DNA of 64,000 nt from Zygaena filipendulae (Eukaryota; Arthropoda; Insecta; Lepidoptera; Zygaenidae). Position numbers and translations under genes: made by a program. This document shows, piece after piece, positions 10,001 to 19,690 of the stretch (position 1 is its first letter; each line of letters starts with the position of its first letter). A model generated the notes under the pieces. That model made no database searches, was not told the DNA's origin, and worked only from the letters and a program-made list of their open reading frames with translations. Location: contig OU015674.1 of the NCBI GenBank assembly GCA_907165275.2, forward strand, positions 4,117,001 to 4,181,000. Direction: 5' to 3'.

Positions 10001-12631
10001 GCCATAGGGTACTTTTTATCCCGGAATTGATGCGCGAACTCCGAAATTACCGCGGGCGAAACCGCGGGGAACATCTAGTAGTAAATAAATGTGTTGTGTG
10101 TGGTCGCAGAATGAGCGGCGTGCGGGGCAATGAGATGAGCGGCAGCGGGGGCCGGGCCGCGGGCGACGCGGACGACGACCTCGACTTCGATCCCTTCAAA
10201 GAGACGCAGAAGGCGCTCGCTGAGATGATGGAGACGGAAATGATGCAGAACACTATATCCAGCGGGTAAGCGGCTTCAAAACCCCACATATCATAACACC
10301 TATCATGTCTACCGCACGCGACTCCTGCCGGCTTCAATGTCCAGCACATTACCGCCTCTCTCCAACCACACAGGCGCTGTTCCAGCCCCTAAAAAGTTTG
10401 GGGCATATCACAATAATCAATATATTATAAGGTGTGGTAAAATTTGCTGTAAAATGCAAATATTTACACATTTAAAAGTATTCGTCGTTAAAAACATGAA
10501 ATAAAAAAGAACAAAAAATAAAATCAAATAAAATAAATCAATCAAAAAGAAAACAACCTGTGAAGGCGCTCGCCGCTCAATCGCTTTACACACACATCGC
10601 CGGGCGCCGCATTTATCTTAAGATCAATAACCTCGATCGTCGTTTGAACGAGCTGACCAGCTCGCTGTATGCGTGGCGCGTGCCTTGTATACGTGTTAGT
10701 GAGCTACAGCCTACGTGTATTGTGTACCTTGTGAGTCTAGTTGTAATGTTTTTTCAATAAGTTTCCTCATATTCTGAAAAACTACCGAACTTATCATAAT
10801 ATTTTTCTGCTTATCCTGCTTGTTATAACGTATACTTTCAGTTTTGTAAATATTTTCACCTGATTTTGCCACATCTTATATATTACGAAATTTAAATCCG
10901 CTTAGATTGTGATATCGTTTGTGTCGCAGCGACAACATGGAGCGCGTGCGCCGCTCGCGGCTGCCGCCCCCCGGCTTCAGCCACGTCAACGCGTACGGCA
11001 TGGGCGCGCCGCGCCCGCAGCCGCAGCCGCAGCCGCAGCCCGCGCACCAGGGTGCGTGCCCACTGCCTTTTTTTTTTTTTTTTTTACGTGAGGAGGGGAA
11101 AAAATCCCTTATGGACCTCTGCCAGCCCGTGTCGGCAGGGAGTGTCCGACTCACACGGACTAAAAACCCCTCCTCCAGGCCACTCGCGTGGCGACTGCCC
11201 GGGACCATGTTCATAATTCGTCAAGCAGCCGCCGAGTGTTACCTTATGGTTCCCTCGTGCGTTTTTCTTCCTCACGTTCGTAGGCCTCTTTTTGCCCACT
11301 GCCTACACCACGCACAGAGACACGCACACACACACACACCTCGCCTAAATTTACCTCATTATAATATTAGTTTAGACCAGTGTTATTCAACGTCTCCTTT
11401 TTCGCAAGAGGTCGCAAAAACGACCTCAATAAAAAAACCAATAAAGTTTAAAAATATAGATTGTATGGATTAAATATTTGTAACATAATGAAATACATGA
11501 AAAAGGGGGGAAAATACATGAATACAATATCTCGAGATATTGTTTCATACTAAAGGGGTCGTGTCATGAGAAAGGTTGAAAAACACTGGTTCAGACTAAC
11601 TGGTGCCAGCGTCTTCGCTGTAGATTCTGGATGAAAGGCGTCCTGGGCTCTTATTCACTATAACCAACATTCCTTGCCAATAACGCGCGTCCCAAAAACG
11701 AATTTCCAAACCCTTTAGATGCCAAGATATTAGAAATTATTATTCTTTATGCCATAAGAACCATTGTAAATGTATTTTTTTGCAGTAAAACTTCTTTGAT
11801 TACGAGGGAAAGACAGTTTTGCGGCGTCTTATTTTAGCGCGGCGTGTTGTGGTCATAGTGAATAAGGGCCCTGTGATCTTTCCTTACTCCTGCCATCGTG
11901 TGTGAGGATTTTATGAAAAACACTCGAGTAGTTGACTCGCGAAAAGTGTAACACACTCACATCGACAATAATAACATAAGAATGATCTACGTATTCGTTT
12001 CCATAGGGTTTGTCATCTGACAATAGAACAATTTTTTTTCTGTATAATTTACTTCAAGAAAAAATATAAAACATTAACCATGAAAGACACTGAAACCCGA
12101 TTGGGGTTATTGGCAAAATAAAAAATCTACAAACGTTCCTATTCGCTTTCATTTCTCTGGTTCGGATTTACGTGTAGAATTTAGCGAGTATAAGGTATAC
12201 TTATAGCGTGTCCAATGTCTGTGTGTCCAGGTTTCAATACCAACAGCGCCATGTTCTCAGATTGGACGCAGATGGACCCCGCCATCATGGCGGTGAACTT
12301 CGGCAAGGGCTCGGCGCAGCTGCCGCCGCAGCAGGCGGGCGCCGGCGCGGGCCTCACCCAGCAGCAGCAGGAGCTGTTCGCCAGGTTCAACCAGCTCAGC
12401 GTGGCGCCCAACGGCCTGTCCAAGCTGCAGCCGCCGCTCCTGCCGCAGTGGCCCGGCCAGCACCCGCAGCACTCGCAGCACACGCAGCACTCGCAGCACT
12501 CGCAGCACTCGCAGCTGGCGCAGCCGGCCCACAAGCTGCCGTGGCCCGCCTACAGCAACATCCCGCTGCCGCCCGGCTTCGCCCCGGCCAAGCCGCCGCA
12601 GCACCCCGCCGAGTGCATCGACGCCAAGTAA
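1020..12631 (+). CDS. CNOT4: CCR4-NOT transcription complex subunit 4, RING E3 ubiquitin ligase (5'-partial)
   Basis: NOT4 is the E3 ubiquitin ligase linked to the CCR4-NOT deadenylase, acting in mRNA decay and in quality control on stalled ribosomes. Exons: 1020-1133, 1474-1623, 2257-2343, 3484-3673, 3806-3937, 4443-4484, 4792-4861, 5488-5666, 5983-6810, 7377-7627, 9303-9577, 10110-10265, 10930-11051, 12231-12631. Phases agree throughout, giving 998 residues here. Order: the second half of the C4C4 RING (ICRFCW, then [10 protein letters not shown]), a linker with the conserved [14 protein letters not shown], an RRM ([14 protein letters not shown] to [14 protein letters not shown]), a C3H1 zinc finger ([22 protein letters not shown]), then a long low-complexity tail. 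The tail contains Gly/Ser runs, His/Gln runs and the conserved helix [18 protein letters not shown] in exon 12. The N-terminal exon with the first RING cysteines is not in the window. The tail is longer than in the human protein; small exons 6 and 7 rest on phase and splice sites alone. Confidence 0.93.
1225..1330. repeat. Dispersed lepidopteran repeat, CCGCGG/GGATAAAAAGTAC family, partial copy
   Basis: The copy carries the diagnostic order TTCGGAGTTCCCGCGGGAAT, CGGGATAAAAAGTACCCTAT, GTCCTTCTCTGTACCCC and GTGTATGCAAAATTTCAT. The same string recurs more than 15 times in this window in both orientations. It resembles the 3' region of RTE-type LINEs or SINEs carrying such a tail; that placement is from memory and uncertain. 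Confidence 0.7.
1680..2000. repeat. CA-rich microsatellite (CACA/CACACG/CGCA)
   Basis: This is a 300-base stretch of nearly pure (CA)n, CACACG and ACGC units in CNOT4 intron 2, starting about 60 bases after the donor site of exon 1474-1623. It produces spurious long open frames rich in His/Thr (plus strand) and Cys/Val (minus strand), which are not genes. Confidence 0.95.
2458..2815. repeat. Dispersed CCGCGG/GGATAAAAAGTAC repeat, near full length
   Basis: It starts GCTGGTCCCCGCAGTTTCAC, runs through GGGATAAAAAGTACCCTATG and GATGATCGGTTGAGTTGTTA to GTGAAAGCGTAACAAAC, and is followed by a degenerate second unit ending near AACCGCGGGGCACAACTAGT. It lies in the intron between the RRM-encoding CNOT4 exons. 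Confidence 0.7.
5225..5404. repeat. Dispersed CCGCGG/GGATAAAAAGTAC repeat, inverse orientation
   Basis: The order is ATTATAAATGTGAATGTGG, GTTTCACGCCATAACTACTC, AACCGATCATCATGAAA, GTTGTCGGGTACAG, then GATGAAACGGCAAGG and CTAGTA. This is the reverse-complement reading of the family. It ends about 80 bases before CNOT4 exon 5488-5666. Confidence 0.65.
7094..7221. repeat. Perfect 64-base tandem duplication
   Basis: Positions 7094-7157 and 7158-7221 are identical. Each starts ATGAAATTTGGTACAGAGAT and ends GGTACTTTTTATCCCC. The unit derives from the dispersed GGATAAAAAGTAC repeat family. A short TGGA run (7038-7054) lies just upstream. It is in CNOT4 intron 9. Confidence 0.9.
7790..8356. repeat. 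Degenerate tandem array of the dispersed repeat
   Basis: The segment CTACTGAACCGATTTT...AATTCTTTC(A/G)CTTATA recurs at about 7939, 8091 and 8217 (spacings near 152 and 126). Each copy is followed by AGCTA(C/A)AGTGAT and by TTTTTATCCCGG(G/A)ATTCC. The block ends at GAAATCGCGCGGGTCAGCTAGTA, the usual family end. It lies in CNOT4 intron 10. Confidence 0.75.
8963..9243. mobile_element. MITE with AATGGGCATGTTGACTA terminal inverted repeats, copy 1
   Basis: The left end is AATGGGCATGTTGACTA; the right end read in reverse complement is AATGGGGATGTTGACTA. The interior carries CGTGACGTCA motifs, TGACAGTTTGTATGGCGG and ATACGTGTCTATTG. It matches the copy at 22331-22660 in the opposite orientation. A more diverged relative lies at about 8400-8680. 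It ends 60 bases before CNOT4 exon 9303-9577. There is no coding capacity; the superfamily is unknown. Confidence 0.75.
9600..10080. repeat. Two adjacent dispersed-repeat copies
   Basis: The first copy (about 9600-9760) has GTTACGCTTTCACGCCTTAAC, GATCATCATGAAATTTTGCA and CATAGGGTACTTTTTACCTCGG. The second (about 9800-10080) has TATGTCGGTCCGTTTGCGAT, GGGTACAGAGAATAGCATAG, TTTTTATCCCGGAATT and GAAACCGCGGGGAACATCTAGTA. Both lie in CNOT4 intron 11. Confidence 0.65.
11378..11588. mobile_element. hAT-type MITE with 8-base target site duplication
   Basis: It begins CAGTGTTATTCAACGTCTCC and ends with the reverse complement of CAGTGTTTTTCAACCTTTCT, the classic hAT (CAGTGNTTYTCAAC) terminus. It is flanked by GTTTAGAC (11370-11377) and GTTCAGAC (11589-11596), a 7/8-matching target duplication of hAT length. 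The centre contains the perfect 20-base palindrome ACAATATCTCGAGATATTGT. It lies in the last CNOT4 intron. Confidence 0.85.
11645..11871. mobile_element. MITE with GGGCYCTTATTCACTATRACC inverted repeats
   Basis: The left end is GGGCTCTTATTCACTATAAC; the right end reverse-complemented is GGGCCCTTATTCACTATGAC. The interior near the left end has CCTTGCCAATAACGCGCGTCC. A partial relative of one end lies at 40985-41053. It sits 57 bases beyond the hAT MITE, in the same CNOT4 intron. Confidence 0.7.
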
Positions 12632-12826
12632 AAACACAGTGCAATTCTCACGACGCGACGACAAAATTATATACCCCCCCCAGCCTCCCCCGAAATATGT
12701 CAGCGGATATTATATTTTGTAACAGTAAACACGATTAGTTTGTTTCCGTTGGTGATGTGATCGATAAATCTTTGTATTAAAAGAGGATATTTTAACGAGA
12801 GAAATATGATAACAAGGAATTTGTAA

Positions 12827-12832
12827 AATAAA
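12827..12832 (+). terminator. Putative CNOT4 polyadenylation signal AATAAA
   Basis: The first canonical AATAAA after the CNOT4 stop codon lies 195 bases downstream of it and is followed by a T-rich stretch (TTTGTTTTATTTG). A short 3' UTR is inferred. Confidence 0.55.
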
Positions 12833-13056
12833 TTAACCTATTTGTTTTATTTGAACAGTTTTATTTTGTTTCACTTTGCGTGTCCTTATCATATTTCTTG
12901 CATTCTCATTCTCTTTAAGTTTCATGTGCAATGTACATTATAGGCATATGTACAATATATTATGATTTGGCAGCGATATATTACAAATAACTGTTTCGAC
13001 AGTTTATATTTTCTACATTAACAAGAGATGCCAATTAATCACTGTTCGATTTGTAC

Positions 13057-13062
13057 TTTATT
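13057..13062 (-). terminator. Putative polyadenylation signal of the minus-strand reductase
   Basis: TTTATT on the plus strand reads AATAAA on the minus strand, about 350 bases beyond the reductase stop codon. Further TTTATT copies near 12845-12865 could also serve, in which case the two convergent 3' ends would overlap. Confidence 0.4.
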
Positions 13063-13409
13063 CGAGTCATTATCAATGAGACAACATTAAAATTAAAAAC
13101 AAACAGAATACATTCTTTTAATAACACCTTCATCACATGCATAATGAATTAACATTATTTACCACCATGTTATAAAAAAAGAATACACAAATACGGTAAA
13201 CTACAAATACGAAACGTATCTGGCACCTCTGTCTGTGTCAATGGGAATTAAATATCGTGAAATATGATAAGAACAAACCCTTTTACGCATAAAAAATGTT
13301 GAACGCGCTATAAAAAAACTAGTAGGTAAGTATAGGAAATATTAAGTATATAACAATGGCATGGCATATTAGCCTCGGGCGTCGTAAAAAAGCAACTATT
13401 ACTTGTTCA

Positions 13410-15174
13410 TTACAACTTCATGCCATCGATGAAACCTCTAGGATCGGGCCCGTCCCACTGCACGGTAGCCCCGTTGTGCCACACGTACAGGCCTCCGCCT
13501 CGGGGCTCCAGCGCCAGCCGCAGCGGCAGCTCCGCCGCCCGCGCGGGCGTCACCGCGCCGCTGCCCCGGGTCATGTCGGATATGACGTAGCCAGGGTGCA
13601 CGCAGTTCACTTTGATGTCTGAAGTGTGAAACGACTATTTGAGACCTCGTTTGCGCTCATTTCCGACCCCACCGGCTGCTCTACGGAAAAACCAAAGAGT
13701 ATAATAACTATACGAAAAAAATTAAAAAACTCATTTCGAAAAAAAAAAGTTTTTGATTTTTTTTTTTTTTTTGTCACTTTTCACGCATAACGGACGTTGC
13801 TACATACAATATTATAATGAATGAATGAATGAATAAAAAACGCTTTAGTCTTAACAAATTAAAATTAATAAAATCCTGGAAGGTTTATTTTAAACAAAGC
13901 GATTTCCGGTTTTTGCTCCTGTAAAATTTATTCAGCTGTAATTACTCTTTTTTATCGTAGCGCAGCCGCCCCACGCGGTTTGGAGTGACAGGTTTTTGTT
14001 AGGCACGTATTGTATTGTCTATGGCGTTTCCTTGAACAAGGGGTCAACTCTGGGGTTAACTCCACTAAGGATAATCCAAAATAAGAGTTTTCATTTTTGA
14101 AGGAGTCTTCTATCTGTTTTTGCTGCTGTTTGGATGCAATAAGGATTGAAGATAAACTTCGTTTATTTCAAATAAATTTCATATACTTTTAATGTAAAGT
14201 AAACGCTTTCGTTTCGTTCTTTATTTAATCTAATATCGACAACGAATCTAATATTATTTCTCACGTAAAAAAATTACTAACAAATTTTCATTGGCAAAAT
14301 TAAATGCGATAAATCGCGATAAATGCCATAATTTAAGAAGAAGAAGAGCGCGCAATTCACCGACGCCGACGGATCATACCTACCATTCATCAAATCATTC
14401 AACATCCCTGGTCCATGGTATCCCGTAGTGATTATATTATTATAATTTGTTTTGTATTGCCGCTGGCGCGTCGACAAGTCTAGTTTTGCATGTTTGGTTT
14501 GTATACAAAAAATATGAAAAATACGTTATTTACCTACCTCTTTCGGCAAGCCTGCGGTTCAGCATGAAGGTATACGCATTGACACCAACTTTGGATACGA
14601 CGTACGAAGACTCTCCCCACCCCTTCTCCAAATCCGTATTCTCTCTCACTGCCTCCACATAACTATTCATCATATCCTTTAAATTTTCCAAGCTCAAGTC
14701 CATCGAGCTGATTCTTGTCCTTATTTGCTCCGAAGGTATTCGAGACAAGTGTCCCGATGAACTTGAAATATTTAGAATATTTCCACCGTTTCTCATCAAT
14801 GGCAACATCGCCTCTGTAAAGTTGACTAAAGAGAAAAAGTTTACGGAAATAGTTTGCTCGGCTTGATGTAAACGAGGCTGCGGGGCGTCTTTTAGGAACA
14901 AAATACCTGCATTGTTGATCAAAATGTCCACGGGTCCTTGGCGTCGAATGTGGGAGCAGAATCTTCTCACACTTTCTTCATCGTTAATATCCAACTGATG
15001 ATAAACTGGTTTAAGACTTAGCTTCATTAGGTGTGCTGTCGCTTCAAGACCTCTTTTCTCATCACGTGAAGTCAAATATACAGTCCCGTCGAATTTTTCG
15101 CACAATCCTTTCACTATTGCAAATCCTAGACCCTTATTTGCGCCCGTGACTACGACAATTTTGTTGTTGGACAT
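13410..15174 (-). CDS. Short-chain dehydrogenase/reductase, carbonyl reductase [NADPH] 1-like
   Basis: This is a predicted cytosolic NADPH-dependent carbonyl reductase, reducing ketones and aldehydes to alcohols. It has two exons on the minus strand, 15174-14538 and 13618-13410, joined in phase 1 by a 919-base intron with donor GTAGGT; about 281 residues against about 277 in human CBR1. Motifs: Rossmann cofactor motif TGANKGLG near residue 9, LDIND for the adenine pocket, NNAG in the centre, catalytic Ser in NISSSSG, catalytic YVVSK, and PGYVISDM after it, split over the exon junction. I chose the start at MSNNKIVVVTGANKG because SDR proteins normally begin just before the first beta strand; an upstream in-frame ATG at 15246 would add 24 atypical residues. 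The physiological substrate cannot be told from sequence. Confidence 0.9.
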
Positions 15175-15533
15175 ACTTAATCGTTCCACCAGTTTCAAAT
15201 CGTACCTAACTATTAGAATATTATGTTCAATTATAGGTAAGTACATCTAAAAATGGCAGTGTTCACTAAATGTGGGGAAACGATAACTTTTTACATTGAA
15301 TAGATAAAGAATATGATTAAAGGTCGTTGCGTTTAGCTCGAGTTTGGGGCCAATCAACGCAAAGAACCTACCTTGTTCCCGAACTGACGAAGTTATAGGA
15401 GTACGTACTCATAAAGCTTTAATGTTATTTAAAAATATGGTAAAATCTATATTTTTGTGGACTTATTATTTAGTTAGGTAGGTAATTCGCTTTGAACGAC
15501 CAAGTTTGTGGGTTCGATTCTTATCTACTATTA

Positions 15534-15990
15534 TGTTTTTGACCGACTTCTACCGACCGACTTCTTTAACCGGCAGGAGGTGCTGTGTTCGACTTTTTTT
15601 TTAGTATATCATATTATGTATGTTCACCGATTACTCGAAGACGGTTGAACCAATTTGGAAAATTGTTTTTTTATTTGAAAGGGTAGGTCCTACTGGCTTA
15701 AAGGACATGTATCCATGGCGGTTAAATAAATTAAAAAAAAGGGTAGGTCCTACTTCAAATTGGTCTCATTGTCACCAAAACTGATGATGGGATCTTGGGG
15801 AAATCGAGGGAACTCTTCAAATATTACAGGCATACCTACCTTATTATAATTGGTCTGTGCTACCACTGATCGTTTTGAAGTCGGTGACAAGCCAAATAGG
15901 GAGTGGGTTGATGGACTAAGTCCACTCCCGCCACGAGATCGTTGTGAGCAAAACAACCCAACTCAAACCGATCAGTACGAATAATATTAC
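15534..15990. repeat. ACCGACTTC / GAAGTCGGT family repeat, decayed copy
   Basis: It contains ACCGACTTCTTTAACCGGCA, GTATGTTCACCGATTACTCG, TTTGAAAGGGTAGGTCCTAC and GGGATCTTGGGGAAATCGAG, then a degenerate version of the palindrome arms found at 44234-44615 (GTCTGTGCTACCACTGATCG against AACCGATCAGTACG). It lies in the intergenic space upstream of the reductase. Confidence 0.7.
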
Positions 15991-16384
15991 GAGTATATTT
16001 GTCTTTTAGTCTTAGTAGGTATACCTAGTGCATTTTATTTAGTGAAAATAAGTAAACTAAGGTGACGAATTTCACAATAAGTATCTAGCTTTCGTTTTCT
16101 ATTACAAAATAATGATTGTACTTAGAAATAGTCATGTAGGTGTAGCTACAGAAGAATATCATTGGGCAGGATTTTTTTATAGTTACCTATTTATTTATTC
16201 AACAATCACATTATGAACACCGATAACATAAACAGAGATCACAAAAGAGTAGGTATAAGTAGGCAATTATGTAAAAGTGTAAAACTACACTATCCAACAC
16301 AAAAAGAACTTTTCAATTCGAACCAGTAAGTAGTTCCAGAGATTAGCGCGTTCAACCAAACAAACAAACTCTTCAGCTTTAGAA

Positions 16385-16893
16385 TATTACCAGCTGTTCC
16401 CCGCGGTCTCGCCCTTTGTTAATTTCGATGATACCGCGGGTATTCCGAGATAAAAGTACTACCTACTTACCCTTTTCTGTACCTACCCTTAACAATGTGT
16501 ATAGTATGAAAAATTTTATGCAGTTTCACCCACGTTAACTTCGGAGTTCCCTTGGGAATTCTGGGATAAAAGTACCATATGTACCCCTGTACCCCTGTAT
16601 ACAACGTGTGTATACACATACAACGTGTATACAAAATTTCATGAAGATAGTTTGGGCCGTTAAGGCGTGAAAGCGTAACAAACACACTTTCGCATTTACT
16701 CGTTTATACGAGTTGGATTAGTAGGTATAGATTATACTATATCATCACGCAAAAACGGCTGAACGGATTTGGATGAAATTTGGCATGCACGTTGTCAGGG
16801 GTACAGAGAAGGACATAGGGTACTTTTTATCCCGAAATTCCCGCGGGAACTCCGAAATTACCGCGGCTGAAACAGCGGGGCACAGCTATTTAA
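16385..16893. repeat. Cluster of three dispersed CCGCGG/GGATAAAAAGTAC repeat copies
   Basis: Two diverged copies are in one orientation (about 16390-16500 and 16520-16690, ending GTGAAAGCGTAACAAACACA). One cleaner copy is in the other orientation (about 16722-16893, with GAATTTGGATGAAATTTGGC-like start, TACTTTTTATCCCGAAATTC and GAAACAGCGGGGCACAGCTA). They lie in the intergenic region left of the decayed LINE. Confidence 0.7.
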
Positions 16894-17049
16894 TAATTTT
16901 ATTAAAAGCCAATACAAACAAATTGTTTTTGGACTCGATGGTGTCCATACATAAAACTTACACCCCTACAAACTGAACTCAAACACTATCGCTCTATCTC
17001 AATTCTGCCTTTTCTGTCTAAAGTGCTGTAGCGAATTGTAAATAGCCAA

Positions 17050-18550
17050 CTATCCAGCCACCTTCACATTAACAACCATTCTCAATCCATTACAATCTGG
17101 CTTCTGCTCTGGGCATTGCTCTGGTCATAGCACCCTTACGGCCCTCATCAAATTAACCGACGACTTTCGTAAAGCTTCTTATGATCGACATTTAACTCTG
17201 GTTACCTTGCTAGATTTCAGTGCCTAATGCATTTAACTGTGTTGATCACGATAACTTACTTGCTATCCTTAAATCTCTGAACGTATCGAAGTCTGTAATT
17301 GATTGGTTTCTCTCGCACCTCTCAGGACGCCAGCAGCGGGCACGTCTTGGGGACTCTGTCTCAGATTGGTGCAACTTGAATGCTTGTGTTCCTTGGGGCG
17401 GCGTGCTGTCTCCACTCCTATTCTCAGTGTTCATTAATGCTCTAGTTTCGGTAATTAATTTAAGCACATTTCACTTATATGCTGATTGCTGACGACCTTC
17501 AACTTTATATTTCTTTCGAGCCTAAAAACATCGACACGGGTAATAATTGTGCGTATGTTTGAAGATCTCCAAGCTATTCAACTTTGGACAGAGTGACACG
17601 GTCTCTTGGTGAATCCGGCTAAAACACCAGGTAATGCAAACACCAGGTCATGCTTGTCGTAAATAGAGGCTTCGTAACCAGTCTCGACCTTAATAATCTT
17701 ATAACCGTGAACTTCAACGGACTTCCACTTACACAGCAAAAGTGTGAAGGATCTGGGCCTCCACATCCAGAATAATCTGACGTGGAGTCTACACGTATCG
17801 GAGATTAGTAGAAAAGTTTTTGCCTCAATGCACTCCATTATGCGCTTGCAGAACTTTCTTCCGTACGCTGCTAGGGTTACTTTCGTCACTTCCTTATTAC
17901 GCCCAATTATCGATTATGCTGATGTGTGCTACCCCGATATCAGGGAAGATTTGCTTACTATGCTTGACAGGCTTCTCAACCTATGCATCAGGGTAGGTAA
18001 TCTTCGGTTTGTGTAAATATGACCATATCTCAGAATATCGCCTTAAACTAAAATGGCTCAACATCCGCTTCCGTAAGAATGCCGTATATTCTCGCCACAC
18101 TGTGGCATTCTCAACAATCCCTCTACCCCCTCCTACTTACAAAATCGCTTCCAACCCCTTAACAACTATGGCCACGCTCAAAGATTACCGACGTCACTAC
18201 TTCTGCGTGTTCCCAAGCATAGTATCTACAACAAAATTTTCGAGCTGGCCTCATCACTGAATAATATCTTTAAAAACACTTTATTAACCAGCAAAACTGT
18301 AATAAGGCCTAATCTCTTCTTCTGTCTTTTTCTTTTATTGAGTATTTATTTTAGCTTATCACTAGTTGTACTCCATGGTTTGACCTGCTTGAATTTCGGA
18401 ATTTTTTCTTTATCTACTCTAACTTATTTTACTACCTCGTTTTCTGCTATTTTTATGTTGCCAAAGGTTAACTGGTAGAAAATGCCGCAAGGCATACAGT
18501 TCGCCATTTGCACTTTTTTATGCAATAAAGAATAAAAAAATAAAAAAATA
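17050..18550 (+). pseudogene. Decayed non-LTR retrotransposon, reverse transcriptase fragment (Jockey/CR1-like)
   Basis: Broken frames spell a LINE reverse transcriptase in order. They include SGFCSGHCSGHSTLTALIKL (17100s), then a damaged catalytic block A (NAFNCVDHDNLLAILKSLNV), the LSGRQQRARLGDSVSDW segment, a degenerate GVPQG motif reading VPWGGVLSPLLFSVFINAL, and YAD followed by a frameshift where the catalytic YADD should be. The C-terminal connection domain follows (VKDLGLHIQNNLTW, RPIIDYADVCYPDI). At least two frameshifts and a lost catalytic Asp make it dead. The 3' end is marked by an A-rich tail (AATAAAGAATAAAAAAATAA, from about 18525). It is truncated at the 5' end. Confidence 0.85.
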
Positions 18551-18670
18551 GATGTTAGTTACGGAATAAAAGCAGGCGATAAATTATACTTATACCTTTC
18601 ATAATATCAAAAAACCAGTTTACCCATTTGTGATGATGTCGATACCTAAGTCTAGCCAATTTGTGGTGTC

Positions 18671-19285
18671 GGGGGAAGCCGGGGTAATAGCGCTCACAGG
18701 GTAATGCCGCCCATATCTATAACTTGATAACTACAGTGGCTAGAGACTGAAATCACAGGGACGAGTGTGGGGGGAGTGATGCGTGACCAGCTAGTGATAG
18801 ATTTCTTGAGTTCGTAATTTTAAACCAAAATAAAACTGTCGATTGGGGTTATGCCGCTCATGTGAACGTCATTAAGTACCTACCCCTATTTGACTTTTTT
18901 TTTCATATATGCCCAGAAACAGATCAAGAACCATCGTAAAAGCGGGTTGAAGTGAAGAAGATTTACGTTACGCTAAGACTTCTATTGAAAGAGGCATGTC
19001 AAAAAAGAAAGCAGCGATAACACAACATTCCATTTGCAACTAGGAACTAAATCAATTTTCTATCATCAGCAAGAACGAGATATAGCTACCAGTTAAGCTT
19101 TTGGGATGGCTATGGGTGATGATTATAGCAGATTTGCGCAAAATTAAAAACAGGTCAATGAGGATTAGGAGCAGTAACTAGAGGTGAATGAAGGTAGAAT
19201 ATACCAGTTATATGTGCAATGAGTGCTGCTGGTGCAAAATTATAAAGACTTTTCCTTAAGTGAACGGTATTCCCCCTACTTCCCC
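18671..19285 (+). mobile_element. Internally deleted pogo/Tigger-like DNA transposon
   Basis: Inverted ends: GGGGGAAGCCGGGGTAATAG...GCTCAC on the left and, reverse-complemented, AGGGGAAGTAGGGGGAATAC...GTTCAC on the right. Inside, ATG at 18909 opens MPRNRSRTIVKAG, then an in-frame TGA (probably a mutated TGG), then SEEDLRYAKTSIERGMSKKK and AAITQHSIC. This resembles the N-terminal psq/CENP-B helix-turn-helix of pogo-type transposases. The DDE catalytic region is missing, so it is non-autonomous. Confidence 0.65.
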
Positions 19286-19307
19286 TAACTACAATTGTGA
19301 CATTGTG

Positions 19308-19690
19308 ATTCACTTTAAATTTAATGGAATAAATTGAAAGTGAAAAACATACTTTGTAGCTATTCATAAATTAATTGAGTAGCCAAATAATAAAATCTCA
19401 TATACCTACGTTGCACTATCTATAATTTTGTGGATATCAAGTATGTAAAATGACACATTACCTATAATTGTACATTAATTCTTATAATATAGGTAGGTAC
19501 GGTAAAAGCTTTGTAGGTAAAATTATTAAATCTTAACAAATAGCATCACTTTAAATTTAATGGAATGGATTGAAATTTGTGAAAAACATACTTTGTATTC
19601 ATGAGGTACATAAATTGAGTAGGTAGCTAAGTAGGTAATAGAATCTCACATACCTACCTACGTTGAAGTGGTAGGCATCATCTAAAATTA
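19308..19690. repeat. Imperfect local duplication of about 140 bases
   Basis: Positions 19308-19450 and 19548-19690 share TCACTTTAAATTTAATGGAAT, GAAAAACATACTTTGTA, CATAAATT...TTGAGTAG and AATCTCA(T/C)ATACCTAC. The spacing is about 240 bases. There is no coding potential. It lies intergenic between the reductase and DHCR24. Confidence 0.75.

Noticed and set aside
12208..12738. Alternative Ala/Pro-rich frames over the last CNOT4 exon
   Set aside because: The phase-1 entry from exon 10930-11051 selects the frame [20 protein letters not shown]; the others are shadows of CAG-rich sequence.
14530..15246. Upstream in-frame ATG of the reductase at 15246
   Set aside because: It would add 24 residues before the Rossmann strand, unlike SDR family members; the internal ATG at 15174 fits better.
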